NCBI GenBank assembly: GCA_039680605.1
Contig: JBDKTA010000050.1
Location: 1 to 64,000 of the forward strand
Reading direction: 5' to 3'
DNA: 64,000 bases
From: Planctomycetaceae bacterium
GTDB taxonomy: Bacteria > Planctomycetota > Phycisphaerae > SM23-33
Below are positions 8,343 to 16,975 of this stretch, piece by piece. A program made the position numbers and the translations under genes. The notes beneath the pieces are model-generated. The model worked only from the letters and a program-made list of their open reading frames with translations, had not been told where the DNA came from and made no database searches. Numbering within the stretch: the stretch's first letter is position 1; the number at the start of each line of letters is the position of its first letter.

Positions 8343-8372
8343 GGCGCCAAGGAAAGTCTTGGTGCCTTTTTT
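8343..8372 (+). terminator. Rho-independent terminator in the leader of the helix-turn-helix gene
   Basis: A 9-bp stem (8343-8351 with 8358-8366, one G-U pair), 6-nt loop, then six T. It lies between a TATAAT box and the Shine-Dalgarno sequence of the gene at 8412, on the coding strand. It would end a transcript of about 45 nt unless read through, so it may be an attenuator or define a small RNA. Confidence 0.65.
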
Positions 8373-8411
8373 ATTGTCTTGGCACGGGGTTCTATCTGAA
8401 GGAGTCTCTCG

Positions 8412-8840
8412 ATGTCGGTATCTGAAGTCGTGCATGATGACAGGCTGTTGGTGCAGATGCTCGCTGACGGCGCGCCTTACCGTCAGATCGCCAAGATCAC
8501 GGGGCTGTCGGTGTCGATGATCGGCAAGATCGCCCGCGGCGACAATCGCAGGGTGGTCTCGCACCAAGTCCATGAAGTCAAAGAGGCCCGCCGCCAGGCT
8601 CTTCGCGACGCGGCCGCCCGACGCGCCGCAGACCTGATGAACGCCCACGTGGAGGAGGGCCTCAAGGCCGGCGGCGAAACGGCGCGCAAGTGCCGCGAAT
8701 TTATCATCGGCCACCTTCTGGAGCAGGACGACAACCCCGCCGACCTGTTCGACACCCTCCTGGCGGGCCCCGTCGACGCGGCGCGCCCGGCGGCAGGCAT
8801 TAAACCCAAGGAAGCTCTTTGCTCCCAAGGGGCGGTCTAG
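8412..8840 (+). CDS. Helix-turn-helix protein of unknown role
   Basis: A 142-residue protein with GAAGGAGT upstream. Residues about 12-40 (MLADGAPYRQIAKITGLSVS, then IGKIARG) form a helix-turn-helix like those of recombinases and terminase small subunits. The rest is charged and helical with an Arg/Ala-rich stretch (KEARRQALRDAAARRAADLM). DNA binding is likely; no ligand domain is seen. It sits between two related beta-helix genes and has its own promoter and leader hairpin, so it might regulate them, but this is only inferred from position. Confidence 0.55.
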   Translation: MSVSEVVHDDRLLVQMLADGAPYRQIAKITGLSVSMIGKIARGDNRRVVSHQVHEVKEARRQALRDAAARRAADLMNAHVEEGLKAGGETARKCREFIIGHLLEQDDNPADLFDTLLAGPVDAARPAAGIKPKEALCSQGAV

Positions 8841-8945
8841 ATTAAGGGCAAGCGGGCGTTGCTTCTGGAGAATTTTCCCCCGTCCGATATCACGGGGTGC
8901 CGGGTTTCATCTGCTGGAATCGTAATTACTCAAGAGGCTGACAAG

Positions 8946-10694
8946 ATGACGAATGGAACCATGCGGGTTTGGGCAGGACTTCTGGCTGTTGCGATTGGCT
9001 GCACGATGGCCGCCACGGCCGGGGCCGGCGAGTTGTACGTCAGCACCAAGGGCGCCGACACGGCTGCGGGCACCAAGGCCGCGCCGTTTGCCACCGTGAG
9101 CCGCGCGCAGCAGGAAGTCCGCAAGCTCATCGCGGCGGGGCTCAAGGAAGACGTTACTGTCCGGATCGCCCCGGGTGTGTACGAACTGGCGGCGCCGCTG
9201 GTGCTGGGGACCGAAGATTCCGGCACGGCTGAGCATAGCGTGACTTACGCCGCCGACGGCGGGGCGGTGGTGATCAGCGGCGGACGGCGCATCGGGGCTT
9301 TCAAGGCCGAGGGCAAGGTCTGGACGGCCGACGTGCCGGCCGCCCGCGAGGGCAAGTGGTACTTCCGCCAGCTCTTCGTCAATGGCCGGCGCGCGGTCCG
9401 CGCCCGCTCGGGCCAGACGAACATCCGCAAGGCGATCCTCCCACGCAGCCTCAGCAGCTATCGCATCTGGTTCAATAGCGGCGTGGCCGACTGGAAGAAT
9501 GTCGGCGACGTGGAACTGATCTTCTTCGGCCATTGGGACGTCGGGCGCAAACGCCTGGAGTCGGCGTCGGCGGGCGGGCAGATGGTCGCGTTGGCCGGGC
9601 CTCACTTTCCGGCGCTGCTTCAAAACGCGGCCGTGCCGACGCTGCGGGCATACTTCGAGAACGCCCGCGAGCTGCTCGATGAACCCGGCGAGTGGTACCT
9701 CGACCGCACCAGCGGGCAGTTGAGCTACATGCCGCTGGCCGGGGAGTCGCCGGCGTCGGCCGAGGCGGTCGCCCCGGCGCTGGACCGCCTGGTGGAGCTC
9801 GCCGGCACAAGCGAAAAGCCCGTGCGCAACGTACACTTCCGCGGGCTGTCGTTCCAGCATGCCGACTGGGCGCCGCCGCCGTTCGGTTACCACGGTTTCC
9901 AGGCCGGGCGCTACGTCGCCGCTCGCAACGCTGAGCAGCGGCCGCACCCGGGTATCGAGGCGGCGCTGCGCTGGCGCGGCGCCGAGGGGTGCAGCCTCAA
10001 ACAGTGCAGCGTGAGCTTCGTCGGCGGGGCCGGCGTGGACCTCGGCGAACGCTGCCGCGGCAACGTGATCGAGGGCTGCACGTTCCAGGACATCGGCGGC
10101 GGGGCAGTGTGCGTGGGGTCGGCCGTCAGTGACGAGGCCACCGTGGCGACGGGCAACCGCATCGAGGGCAACCTCGTCGAGCGCTGCGCGCTGGACTACC
10201 AGGGCGCGGTGGGGATCTGGGCGGGGTTCAGCCGCGGGACGGTGATCCGCCACAACGAGGTGCGCGAGTTGCCGTACACGGGCATCTCGGTCGGCTGGCA
10301 GTGGGGCGACAGCCCGACGGTCTGCCGCGACAACATCATCGAGTTCAACCTCGTGCATCACGTGATGAACATGCTCGGCGACGGTGGCGGCATCTACACG
10401 CTTGGGGCCCAGCCGGGTTCGGTGATCCGCGGCAACGTGATCCGCGACGTGCCTCGCAGCCCCTACCCGCGCGGGTACGCCAACTTCGGCCTGTACCTCG
10501 ACCAGGGTTCCAAGGGCTTCAATGTGGCGGACAATCTGGTCTACAACATCGCCCAGGGCCCGCTGCGGATGAACCGGATCCCCAAGGAGAACCAGACCTG
10601 GGGCGAGAACGTCTTCGAAAATGGTCCCGCCCCCGAGACGCCCGCCGCGAAGGCGATCCTGAAGAAAGCCGGCCTGCCGGCGAAGCAAAATTGA
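8946..10694 (+). CDS. Secreted right-handed beta-helix protein (GH141-like)
   Basis: A 582-residue exported protein. The signal peptide MTNGTMRVWAGLLAVAIGC runs to about AGAGE; the mature start ELYVSTKGADTAAGTKAAPF matches the paralogue at 5632. Shared family stretches are GVYELAAPLVLGTEDSGTAE, VVISGGRRIGAF and GEWYLDRTSGQLSYMPL. The C-terminal half is beta-helix coils with GNVI and NLV turns. It resembles GH141/pectate-lyase-like enzymes and probably acts on a polysaccharide outside the cytoplasm. Unlike the paralogue it has no PDZ domain. The start at 8946 is chosen for AAGAGG upstream and because it leads straight into the signal peptide. Confidence 0.72.
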   Translation: MTNGTMRVWAGLLAVAIGCTMAATAGAGELYVSTKGADTAAGTKAAPFATVSRAQQEVRKLIAAGLKEDVTVRIAPGVYELAAPLVLGTEDSGTAEHSVTYAADGGAVVISGGRRIGAFKAEGKVWTADVPAAREGKWYFRQLFVNGRRAVRARSGQTNIRKAILPRSLSSYRIWFNSGVADWKNVGDVELIFFGHWDVGRKRLESASAGGQMVALAGPHFPALLQNAAVPTLRAYFENARELLDEPGEWYLDRTSGQLSYMPLAGESPASAEAVAPALDRLVELAGTSEKPVRNVHFRGLSFQHADWAPPPFGYHGFQAGRYVAARNAEQRPHPGIEAALRWRGAEGCSLKQCSVSFVGGAGVDLGERCRGNVIEGCTFQDIGGGAVCVGSAVSDEATVATGNRIEGNLVERCALDYQGAVGIWAGFSRGTVIRHNEVRELPYTGISVGWQWGDSPTVCRDNIIEFNLVHHVMNMLGDGGGIYTLGAQPGSVIRGNVIRDVPRSPYPRGYANFGLYLDQGSKGFNVADNLVYNIAQGPLRMNRIPKENQTWGENVFENGPAPETPAAKAILKKAGLPAKQN

Positions 10695-10737
10695 AAAGAC
10701 TCACCGCAGAGGTCGCAAAGAACGCAGAGAATGAAAC

Positions 10738-10962
10738 ATGGAAACACCGGTTCGATCGGGAGTGGGGTGGATAGACGCGGCATTTGATCTTTGCGTGCGC
10801 TTTCTCATGTGGCTGGCGGGCGTGCTGGGCATCAGCTACAACGAGATCAACGTCTGGATATTCTGCGTGCTCTGGCCGGTCCTCACGCTGGTGCTGATCG
10901 TGGCCGTCATCTGGCAATGGCGAAAGATTCGAGGCCTGAAGATGCAGCTCAGCAAAGTCTAG
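10738..10962 (+). CDS. Small integral membrane protein
   Basis: A 74-residue protein with two hydrophobic stretches (about 13-33 and 40-62) and a positively charged tail WRKIRGLKMQLSKV. No known domain is recognised. The ATG immediately follows a period-9 CGCAGAG-type repeat (10702-10732) and has only a weak GAGAA upstream, so the expression signal may have been replaced by the repeat. It could be a membrane anchor or regulator; no function is proposed. Confidence 0.5.
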   Translation: METPVRSGVGWIDAAFDLCVRFLMWLAGVLGISYNEINVWIFCVLWPVLTLVLIVAVIWQWRKIRGLKMQLSKV

Positions 10963-11350
10963 AATGGGGGCGCTTTGTCCGGGGAAGAAACAACGTCAGC
11001 CGCCGAAGAGCAGCAGGATTTTGTGTAATCCCGCCGCACGATCTCTTGCGTCCGAAGGACGCATATTCGTCGGCCCAGGGCAGAGCGCAGCGCCGCCCTG
11101 GGGAGTCGTTGCCCAATATGTTCTGAGCCCTGAAAGGGCGAAACATCATCGGGTGCCGCCCTTTCAGGGCTCGGACCGTGAGGCGAGCGAACCCAGGGCT
11201 GCGTCACTCGCTTCCGCTCGCGACTGCGCCCTGGGCTGGCGAATTGCAGGCCTTCGGCCTGCGTTATTCCATTATTCCATTACTCCATTATTCCATTTTT
11301 CCTGCCAACGGTGTAGTGTGGCCGCCTTGACCGCTGAGCGGTCTGTATAA
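10963..11350. repeat. Repeat-filled gap with a 15-bp perfect palindrome and 8-mer repeat
   Basis: No gene is seen in this 400-bp gap. It contains CCCAGGGC/GCCCTGGG inverted pairs (about 11078-11103 and 11190-11237), a perfect 15-bp inverted repeat (11126-11140 with 11157-11171, core GCCCTGAAAGGGC), a short GCAGGCC/GGCCTGC hairpin near 11245-11262, and a run of about five 8-mers of the CATTATTC type (11264-11302) ending about 60 bp before the GH116 start. Confidence 0.75.
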
Positions 11351-11363
11351 AAGGATGGCATCG

Positions 11364-13979
11364 ATGAGCAACTACTTCACGTACACCGGTTCGCGGCTGA
11401 ACACGATCTCGTTTCCCCTGGGCGGCATCGGCACGGGGTGCGTCGGGTTGTCCGGCACGGGGCGGCTGGTCGACTGGGAAATCTTCAACAAGCCCAACAA
11501 GAACAGCATGCTGGGCTTTTCGCACTTCGCCATCAAGGCTGAGGCCGGCGGGCAACTGCTCGACAGCCGCGTCATGAACGGCGATCTGCCACCGCCGTAC
11601 ATGGGCGGCGGAATGGGCCCCGGGCGCGAGACGCTGGCCGGCGTGCCGCACTTTTCCAAGTGCGAGTTTCAAGGCGAGTTCCCCATCGCCAGGCTCACGC
11701 TGACCGACCGCAAGTTCCCCGGCGCCGTCACCGTCAAGGCGTTCAACCCGTTCATCCCGCTCAACGAGGACGACTCGGGCATCCCGGCGGCGTTCTTCGA
11801 GGTCGAGGTCAAGAACCCCACCAAAAAGAAGATCAACTACACGCTGTGCCTGACGGTGCAAAACCCGCTGGCCGGCGGGACGGCCAACACATTCGCCGCC
11901 AATGGCAAGATCAAGCAGATCAACCTGTCCAGCGTCTCGCTGCCCAAGGAAGACGTCAAGTACGGCGACATGACGGTGGCCACCGACGCGGCCGACGTGA
12001 GCTACCAGGAATACTGGTTCCGCGGCGCGTGGTTCGACAACCTGGGCGTCTACTGGCGCGACCTGCGAGAGCAGGGCAAGCTCAAGAACCGCACCTACAC
12101 GCCGTCCGACAAGGCCGGCGGCGACCACGCGACGCTGGCGGCACACGTCACGGCAGCGCCGGGCAAGACCGTCAAGGCCCGCTTCGTCATCGCCTGGAAC
12201 TTCCCCAACTGTGAGAACTACTGGAACCCGGTTCGCTGCGACAGCGGCGCCTGCTGCAACGACAGCACCAAGTGCGGCGACGGGATCAACCATGAGGCCA
12301 ACCGCTGGAAGAACTATTACGCCACGCTCTTTGCCGACTCCAAGGCCACGGCGAACTACTGCCTGACGCAGTGGGACCGGCTCGAGAGCCAGACGCAGGC
12401 GTTCAAGGATGCGCTGTTCGGCTCGGACCTGCCCGCGGCGGCGATCGACGCGGTGTCGGCGAACATCTCGCTGCTCAAGAGCCCGACGTGCCTGCGGATC
12501 GACGACGGGACGTTCTACGGTTGGGAAGGCTGCCACTGCAACAGCGGTTGCTGCGAGGGAAGCTGCACGCACGTGTGGAACTACGCCTACGCCATGCCGT
12601 TCCTGTTCCCGCACCTGGAGCGGACGGTTCGCGACGCGGACTTCCAGTACAACTACGCCGACGACGGGAGTATGGGCTTCCGCATCCAACTGCCGCTGGG
12701 GCGAGCGCGCTCGACGATGCGCCCCTGCGTCGACGGGCAGTTCTGCGGCGTCGTCAAGGCGTATCGCGAATGGAAGATCTGCGGCGACGACGCCTGGCTC
12801 AAAGGCCACTGGCCCAAGATCAAGAAGAACATCGAGTGGGCCTGGTCGCCTGAAAATTACGACATGTGGGACCGCGACAAGGACGGCGTGCTCGAAGGCC
12901 GCCAGCACCACACCCTCGACGTCGAGCTGTTCGGCCCCAGCAGTTGGCTCAACAGCTTCTACCTCGCGGCCCTGAAGGCGGGCATCGAGATGGCCGAGTA
13001 TCTCGGCGACGCGGCCGCGGCGGCCGAATATCGCGAGGTCTTCGACAAGGGCAAGGCCTGGGTCGACAAGAACCTCTTCAACGGCGAGTACTACCACCAG
13101 AAGATCGACGTGTCCGACAAGGGCATCCTGGACAAGCTCGCCGCCACCGGCCTGGAGCAGCACAAGGGCATCGACTATTACTGGGACGGCGAGCACGGCC
13201 AGATCAAGTACCAGATCGACCACGGCTGCGCGCTGGACCAGATCCTGGGCCAGTGGCACGCGAACCTCTGCGGCCTGGGCGACGTGCTCGACCCGGCGCA
13301 GGCGCGCAAGGCCGCCAAGTCGCTCTATCGCTACAACTTCAAGAAGTCGATGCGCGACGTGTTCAACGCCTGCCGCATCTACAGCCTCAACGACGAAGGC
13401 GGGCTGATGATCTGCGAATGGCCCAATGGCGCCGAAAAGCCGGCCTGCCCGCTGACCTACGCCGAAGAGACGATGAACGGCTTCGAGTACAGCGGCGCCA
13501 TCACCATGATCCAGTACGGCCTGGTGAAGGAAGGCCTCGAGGCCGTCGCGGCTGTCCGCCAGCGGTATAACGGCGAGAACCGCAATCCGTGGGACGAGAT
13601 CGAGTGCGGGCACAACTACGCCCGCTCGATGGCCAGCTTCGCCCTGCTTCCGGCGCTGAGCGGGTTCCAGTTCGACATGCCGCGCAAGACCATCGGCTTC
13701 AATCCGGTCATCGAGGGCAAGGGCGGCAAGTTCGACTGCCTCTGGTCGCTCGAAGGCGCCTGGGGCATGTTCCGCAAGTCGCGCAAGAGCGTGGCCGTCG
13801 AAGTTACCGCCGGCAAACTCACGCTGGCGGCGCTGAACCTGCCCTTCCTGGTCAAGAGCAAAATCAAGAGCGTGACGCTGGGCAAGAAGAAGGTCGTCTG
13901 CACGATCGAAGGCGGCCGGCTGGTCTTTGCCACGCCCGTGACCATCGATCCCAAGGCCGCACTGACAGTGACGATGTAA
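11364..13979 (+). CDS. GH116 family glycoside hydrolase
   Basis: An 871-residue enzyme resembling GH116 (bile acid beta-glucosidase/GBA2 type), a retaining beta-glucosidase or beta-xylosidase family. The N-terminal domain opens with the hallmark GGIGTGCVGLSGTGRLVDWE. The (alpha/alpha)6 domain has DRDKDGVLEG, whose Glu (about 511) matches the family nucleophile, and GCALDQILGQWHANLCGLGD, whose Asp (about 625) matches the acid/base; both are by comparison with remembered family motifs. No signal peptide is seen. The start at 11364 is preferred because AAGGA is correctly spaced; the ATG at 11355 overlaps that site. It fits with the beta-helix enzymes and sugar kinase nearby. Confidence 0.88.
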   Translation: MSNYFTYTGSRLNTISFPLGGIGTGCVGLSGTGRLVDWEIFNKPNKNSMLGFSHFAIKAEAGGQLLDSRVMNGDLPPPYMGGGMGPGRETLAGVPHFSKCEFQGEFPIARLTLTDRKFPGAVTVKAFNPFIPLNEDDSGIPAAFFEVEVKNPTKKKINYTLCLTVQNPLAGGTANTFAANGKIKQINLSSVSLPKEDVKYGDMTVATDAADVSYQEYWFRGAWFDNLGVYWRDLREQGKLKNRTYTPSDKAGGDHATLAAHVTAAPGKTVKARFVIAWNFPNCENYWNPVRCDSGACCNDSTKCGDGINHEANRWKNYYATLFADSKATANYCLTQWDRLESQTQAFKDALFGSDLPAAAIDAVSANISLLKSPTCLRIDDGTFYGWEGCHCNSGCCEGSCTHVWNYAYAMPFLFPHLERTVRDADFQYNYADDGSMGFRIQLPLGRARSTMRPCVDGQFCGVVKAYREWKICGDDAWLKGHWPKIKKNIEWAWSPENYDMWDRDKDGVLEGRQHHTLDVELFGPSSWLNSFYLAALKAGIEMAEYLGDAAAAAEYREVFDKGKAWVDKNLFNGEYYHQKIDVSDKGILDKLAATGLEQHKGIDYYWDGEHGQIKYQIDHGCALDQILGQWHANLCGLGDVLDPAQARKAAKSLYRYNFKKSMRDVFNACRIYSLNDEGGLMICEWPNGAEKPACPLTYAEETMNGFEYSGAITMIQYGLVKEGLEAVAAVRQRYNGENRNPWDEIECGHNYARSMASFALLPALSGFQFDMPRKTIGFNPVIEGKGGKFDCLWSLEGAWGMFRKSRKSVAVEVTAGKLTLAALNLPFLVKSKIKSVTLGKKKVVCTIEGGRLVFATPVTIDPKAALTVTM

Positions 13980-14064
13980 TCGCCCCGACTGCGGTGCGGA
14001 AACGGTCTCTGGCGTTGCCTTGGGGCTTCGCTATAATTAGGCCGCCATAAGGTGGAGAACAGCA

Positions 14065-14625
14065 ATGATCAGATTTGCATGGGTTCTGTTGGCCGCTGCG
14101 GCGGCGACCGGGTGCGGACAGGCGCCGCTGGAAGTGGGGCAGACGCGCCCGCTGGGACCGGTTTCGTATGATGACGCGTTCGAGGCCGCCAAAGCGGTCA
14201 TGAACGAGTACTACACCGTGGAAACGGCCGACCCGGTCAGCGGGACGATCACCTCGGCGGGCAAGAACATCGAGCTGCCCAGCGAGCGGCTGATCTCTGG
14301 GGCTGTTGGGGCGCCGGGTTCGCCGGCCAGACAGCAGGCGCGGTTGATCATCACGCGCAGCGGCGACCTGGTCGAGGCTCGGGCGGTTGTGGCGATCCAG
14401 CGCCAGCAGGGGGAGATCTTCCGCCTGTATTCCGCCCAGCGCGAGAACTACAGCGGCTCGCCGGGCAATCGCAACCCCGGCGAACTCTACGGCGCGCCCT
14501 CCCTGCAGCAGCAGGAAGTGTGGGAGACTACCGGCTACGACAGCGAGACGGCCGACCGCATGCTCCAGAGCCTCTACGACAAGCTGCATCGCAAAGCCCC
14601 GACCACGCAGCGGTATACAAAGTGA
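14065..14625 (+). CDS. Lipoprotein of unknown function
   Basis: A 186-residue protein with a lipoprotein signal peptide (MIRFAWVLLAAAAATGC, Cys 17). The mature part has a beta-alpha pattern (SYDDAFEAAKAVMNEYYTVE, QARLIITRSGDLVEARAVVA) and a Gln/Asn-rich middle. It resembles small planctomycete outer-membrane lipoproteins, without an identified domain. A TATAAT at 14032-14037 and GGTGGAG before the ATG support the start. Its stop overlaps the GTG start of the next gene by 4 bp, so the two are probably translated together. Confidence 0.6.
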   Translation: MIRFAWVLLAAAAATGCGQAPLEVGQTRPLGPVSYDDAFEAAKAVMNEYYTVETADPVSGTITSAGKNIELPSERLISGAVGAPGSPARQQARLIITRSGDLVEARAVVAIQRQQGEIFRLYSAQRENYSGSPGNRNPGELYGAPSLQQQEVWETTGYDSETADRMLQSLYDKLHRKAPTTQRYTK

Positions 14626-15407
14626 GCATCAAGATCGCCGTCGTTCAGATGCCCATCATTCCCGGCGAGCCGGACATGAATCGCCGCAAGGCTCTGGACA
14701 TGACGGCAGAGGCTCTGGCCGGCGGGGCGGATATCGTTCTACTGCCCGAGGGCATGCTCATGGGCTACACTTCCCGCATGCCCGATCTGGCCGAGCCCGT
14801 CAACGGCCCGACTACCCAGGCGTTTCAGTCGCTGCTGGCCGGGTCGCGCGCCATGGTGCTCTACGGTCTGACCGAGCGTGCCAACTATGACTGCTACCTC
14901 GCCGCCACCCTCGTCGGCGCCGGCGGCGTGATGGCGCACTATCGCAAGACGCACCTGTGGTGGGCGTCTGACGGCCTGCGCGAGGAAGCGGCATTCTTCA
15001 AGCCCGGGCACCACCTGACGACCTTCGACGTCAAGGGCTTCAAGGCCGGCGTGATGATCTGCTACGACGGCGACTTTCCCGAGCTGACCCGCACCTACGC
15101 CACGATGGGCTGCTCGATGGTCTTCTGGATGAACAACCGCGGCAGCCGCGGACACGGCGAAACAGCGCCGCTGTCGCTGGCCAATTCAATGATCATGGCC
15201 GCCTCGTGCCCCTGCGGCAAAGACGAAGCGGACCGCCCCTGCGGCGGCGGCAGCAATATCACCGGTCCTTACGGGAACCTGCTGGCCGAGATCTGGAACG
15301 ATGAAGGCGTGATCTATGCCGACGTGGATCCCCAGGCCGCCCTCGATCACCGCAAGAGCAACCCCTGGTACCGAGGCCGCCGGCGGGAACTGTATAGACA
15401 GTTGTGA
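14622..15407 (+). CDS. Carbon-nitrogen hydrolase (nitrilase superfamily)
   Basis: A 261-residue cytoplasmic amidase-type enzyme. The catalytic triad is visible: Glu43 in LLPEGM, Lys109 in HYRKTHLW and Cys147 in MICYDGDFPE. The substrate could be an amide or N-carbamoyl compound. Start: the GTG at 14622 overlaps the previous stop as GTGA and gives SIKIAVVQMP, the usual N-terminal strand. The stop codon TGA is part of the first heptamer of the repeat that follows, which suggests that the original C-terminus could have been altered by repeat arrival. Confidence 0.82.
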   Translation: MSIKIAVVQMPIIPGEPDMNRRKALDMTAEALAGGADIVLLPEGMLMGYTSRMPDLAEPVNGPTTQAFQSLLAGSRAMVLYGLTERANYDCYLAATLVGAGGVMAHYRKTHLWWASDGLREEAAFFKPGHHLTTFDVKGFKAGVMICYDGDFPELTRTYATMGCSMVFWMNNRGSRGHGETAPLSLANSMIMAASCPCGKDEADRPCGGGSNITGPYGNLLAEIWNDEGVIYADVDPQAALDHRKSNPWYRGRRRELYRQL

Positions 15408-15528
15408 GTGGTGAGTGGTGAGTGGTGAGATTTCGGCCCGAAGGGCCGGCGGGGGGATAGTCGAGGGCAAGCGCAGCGCCCGCGCCGCCCCCTGAAAAGT
15501 TCACAACTCACCACTCACCACTCACCAC
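15404..15528. repeat. Inverted pair of GTGAGTG heptamer arrays between convergent genes
   Basis: Arm 15404-15429 holds three and a half GTGAGTG units. Arm 15502-15528 holds the reverse complement. The 72 bp between them include GGCCCGAAGGGCC. The left arm contains the stop codon of the hydrolase gene; the right arm ends 5 bp before the last codon of the convergent STAS gene. It is well placed to act as a two-way transcription end. Confidence 0.8.
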
Positions 15529-15533
15529 TTTTC

Positions 15534-15908
15534 TTAATGAGCGATATACACGTCGAGCACGCGGAAGGCGCCGGTTCGGGTGTCGGCGAACTTGAGCAGT
15601 TTGTCGGGCTTGGTCATTTCAAGCATTTCGCGCATCTGCGGGCGCATGCCCAGGATCACGACGCTGCCGTCGATGGTGCGGGCCTTGTTGGCCAGCACCA
15701 GCAGCACGCCGATCATGCTGGAGGAGAGGAACTGGACGGAACTGAAGTCCAGCACGATGCGCCGGCACCGTTCCTGGTCGACGAGTTTGAACAGGTCGTT
15801 GCCCATGGTCTGCGCAGCGAGCGTGTCCAGGATCGACGTCTCGATGAACTTCACGACCGTCAGGTCCTGGTAGCGGGTCACCTGTAATGGATTGGTTGCT
15901 GTAAGCAT
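15534..15908 (-). CDS. STAS-domain protein (anti-sigma factor antagonist type)
   Basis: A 124-residue single STAS domain. Such proteins switch partner anti-sigma kinases by being phosphorylated on a Ser. The site is in VQFLSSSMIGVLLVL, with the strand RRIVLDFSSVQ before it and GSVVILGMRPQMREMLEMT after it, all normal for the fold. No anti-sigma kinase or phosphatase gene is next to it. It is 30-40 percent similar by eye to the STAS gene at 16120. RBS: AAAGGCAATATG. Confidence 0.82.
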   Translation of the reverse strand: MLTATNPLQVTRYQDLTVVKFIETSILDTLAAQTMGNDLFKLVDQERCRRIVLDFSSVQFLSSSMIGVLLVLANKARTIDGSVVILGMRPQMREMLEMTKPDKLLKFADTRTGAFRVLDVYIAH

Positions 15909-16119
15909 ATTGCCTTTCGTAGCGGCCCCGTAATAGCGGCGGTTGAACCCCGTAATGCAGCCTGAGCCTGCAGCGTTATCGCAGTGTCTTATGCGGAACC
16001 CCGTAACGTATGGCGGGTGCCCCCCGGGAACTCAGGCAGGTTTAGGGCAATACTATAACCGTGCCCTGGATGATATCTACCGCAGGAAGATATTTTTTTT
16101 CGTGCCGGCGACGCGAGCC

Positions 16120-16479
16120 TCAACCCTGCAGGCGCTTGAGCGCTTCTGGGCCGTCGGCGGCGAACGTCAGCACGCGGTCAAGATTGGCGATCTGGAAGAC
16201 CTTCATCAATTGCGGCTTGAGCCCGCAGAGCACCACGCGCCCCTTGGCGGTCTGGGCTTTCTTGTGTACCGTCAGGAAGACGCCGATCATGCTCGAAGAG
16301 AGGTTCTGGAGATTGCGCAGGTCGAGGATGACCTTCGGGGTGACCAGGTCGGCCAGGGCGGCGTCGATCTCGCGACCGATGATATCGATTTCTACCGCGT
16401 CGAGCACGGAGGCGGATTTTAACGCCACCACCGTGACGCCGGAGGTTTGGGAGACGCTGATTTTGTTCTTGTCGGACAT
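16120..16479 (-). CDS. STAS-domain protein (anti-sigma factor antagonist type)
   Basis: A 119-residue STAS domain with the same phosphoacceptor region (LQNLSSSMIGVFLTVHKKA) as the gene at 15534. The N-terminus SDKNKISVSQTSGVTVVAL and the C-terminal half KGRVVLCGLKPQLMKVF fit the family. The 211-bp gap to the next STAS gene holds only two GGAACCCCGTAA-like direct repeats and a possible minus-strand TATAGT (near 16050), so the two genes probably have separate promoters. Confidence 0.8.
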   Translation of the reverse strand: MSDKNKISVSQTSGVTVVALKSASVLDAVEIDIIGREIDAALADLVTPKVILDLRNLQNLSSSMIGVFLTVHKKAQTAKGRVVLCGLKPQLMKVFQIANLDRVLTFAADGPEALKRLQG

Positions 16480-16548
16480 TTCCTGAATCCTCGGCTGCAG
16501 ATAACGCTGGAAGGCGGGATTGTATCATCGTCAGATAGGAAGTGCGCC

Positions 16549-16962
16549 TCAAAATTGACGGAAGTATCGCCCGCTTTCGGCCCCGGCGTGGGCGCGCCAG
16601 TAGGTCGGGGCGCTTCGGTCGAACCGGCGGCACATCGGGTCGCGCCCGAGCAGGCGCATCAGCAGGCCGATCGGCGTCAGCACCAGGAAGTACACAGCCG
16701 CCAGAACCGCCGTCGAGACCGCCACGCCGATCGGATACGCCGCCAGCGTCAACGCCAGATAAGCCCCTCGCATGATCGGCGGACACAGCCAGCCCGCCGC
16801 CGGCACGAGGACAGCGAGGGCGGCCAGCACGCTCGCGGCCGCCGGGCTGTGCCATCGCCACATCGCCACGGCGGCCCAGACGCCGGCGAATACCAGCCAC
16901 GCCAGGCCGAACTGGTCTAGTTGTTTGCGGGTCGGGGCAAGATTCAGTCGAATCAATGACAT
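16549..16962 (-). CDS. SxtJ-like membrane protein
   Basis: A 137-residue protein with three to four hydrophobic segments. The C-terminal stretch VYFLVLTPIGLLMRLLGRDP followed by APTYWRAH resembles the SxtJ family, small membrane proteins that typically accompany NodU/CmcH-type carbamoyltransferases. The carbamoyltransferase gene lies 302 bp upstream on the same strand. The role is unknown; it may anchor or partner the transferase. Confidence 0.65.
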   Translation of the reverse strand: MSLIRLNLAPTRKQLDQFGLAWLVFAGVWAAVAMWRWHSPAAASVLAALAVLVPAAGWLCPPIMRGAYLALTLAAYPIGVAVSTAVLAAVYFLVLTPIGLLMRLLGRDPMCRRFDRSAPTYWRAHAGAESGRYFRQF

Positions 16963-16975
16963 TTATACGGTCCCT

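Noticed and set aside
11280-13613. A 777-codon open frame opposite the GH116 gene
   Set aside because: Antisense shadow of a GC-rich gene; no ribosome-binding site, no recognisable domain, while GH116 motifs are clear on the other strand.
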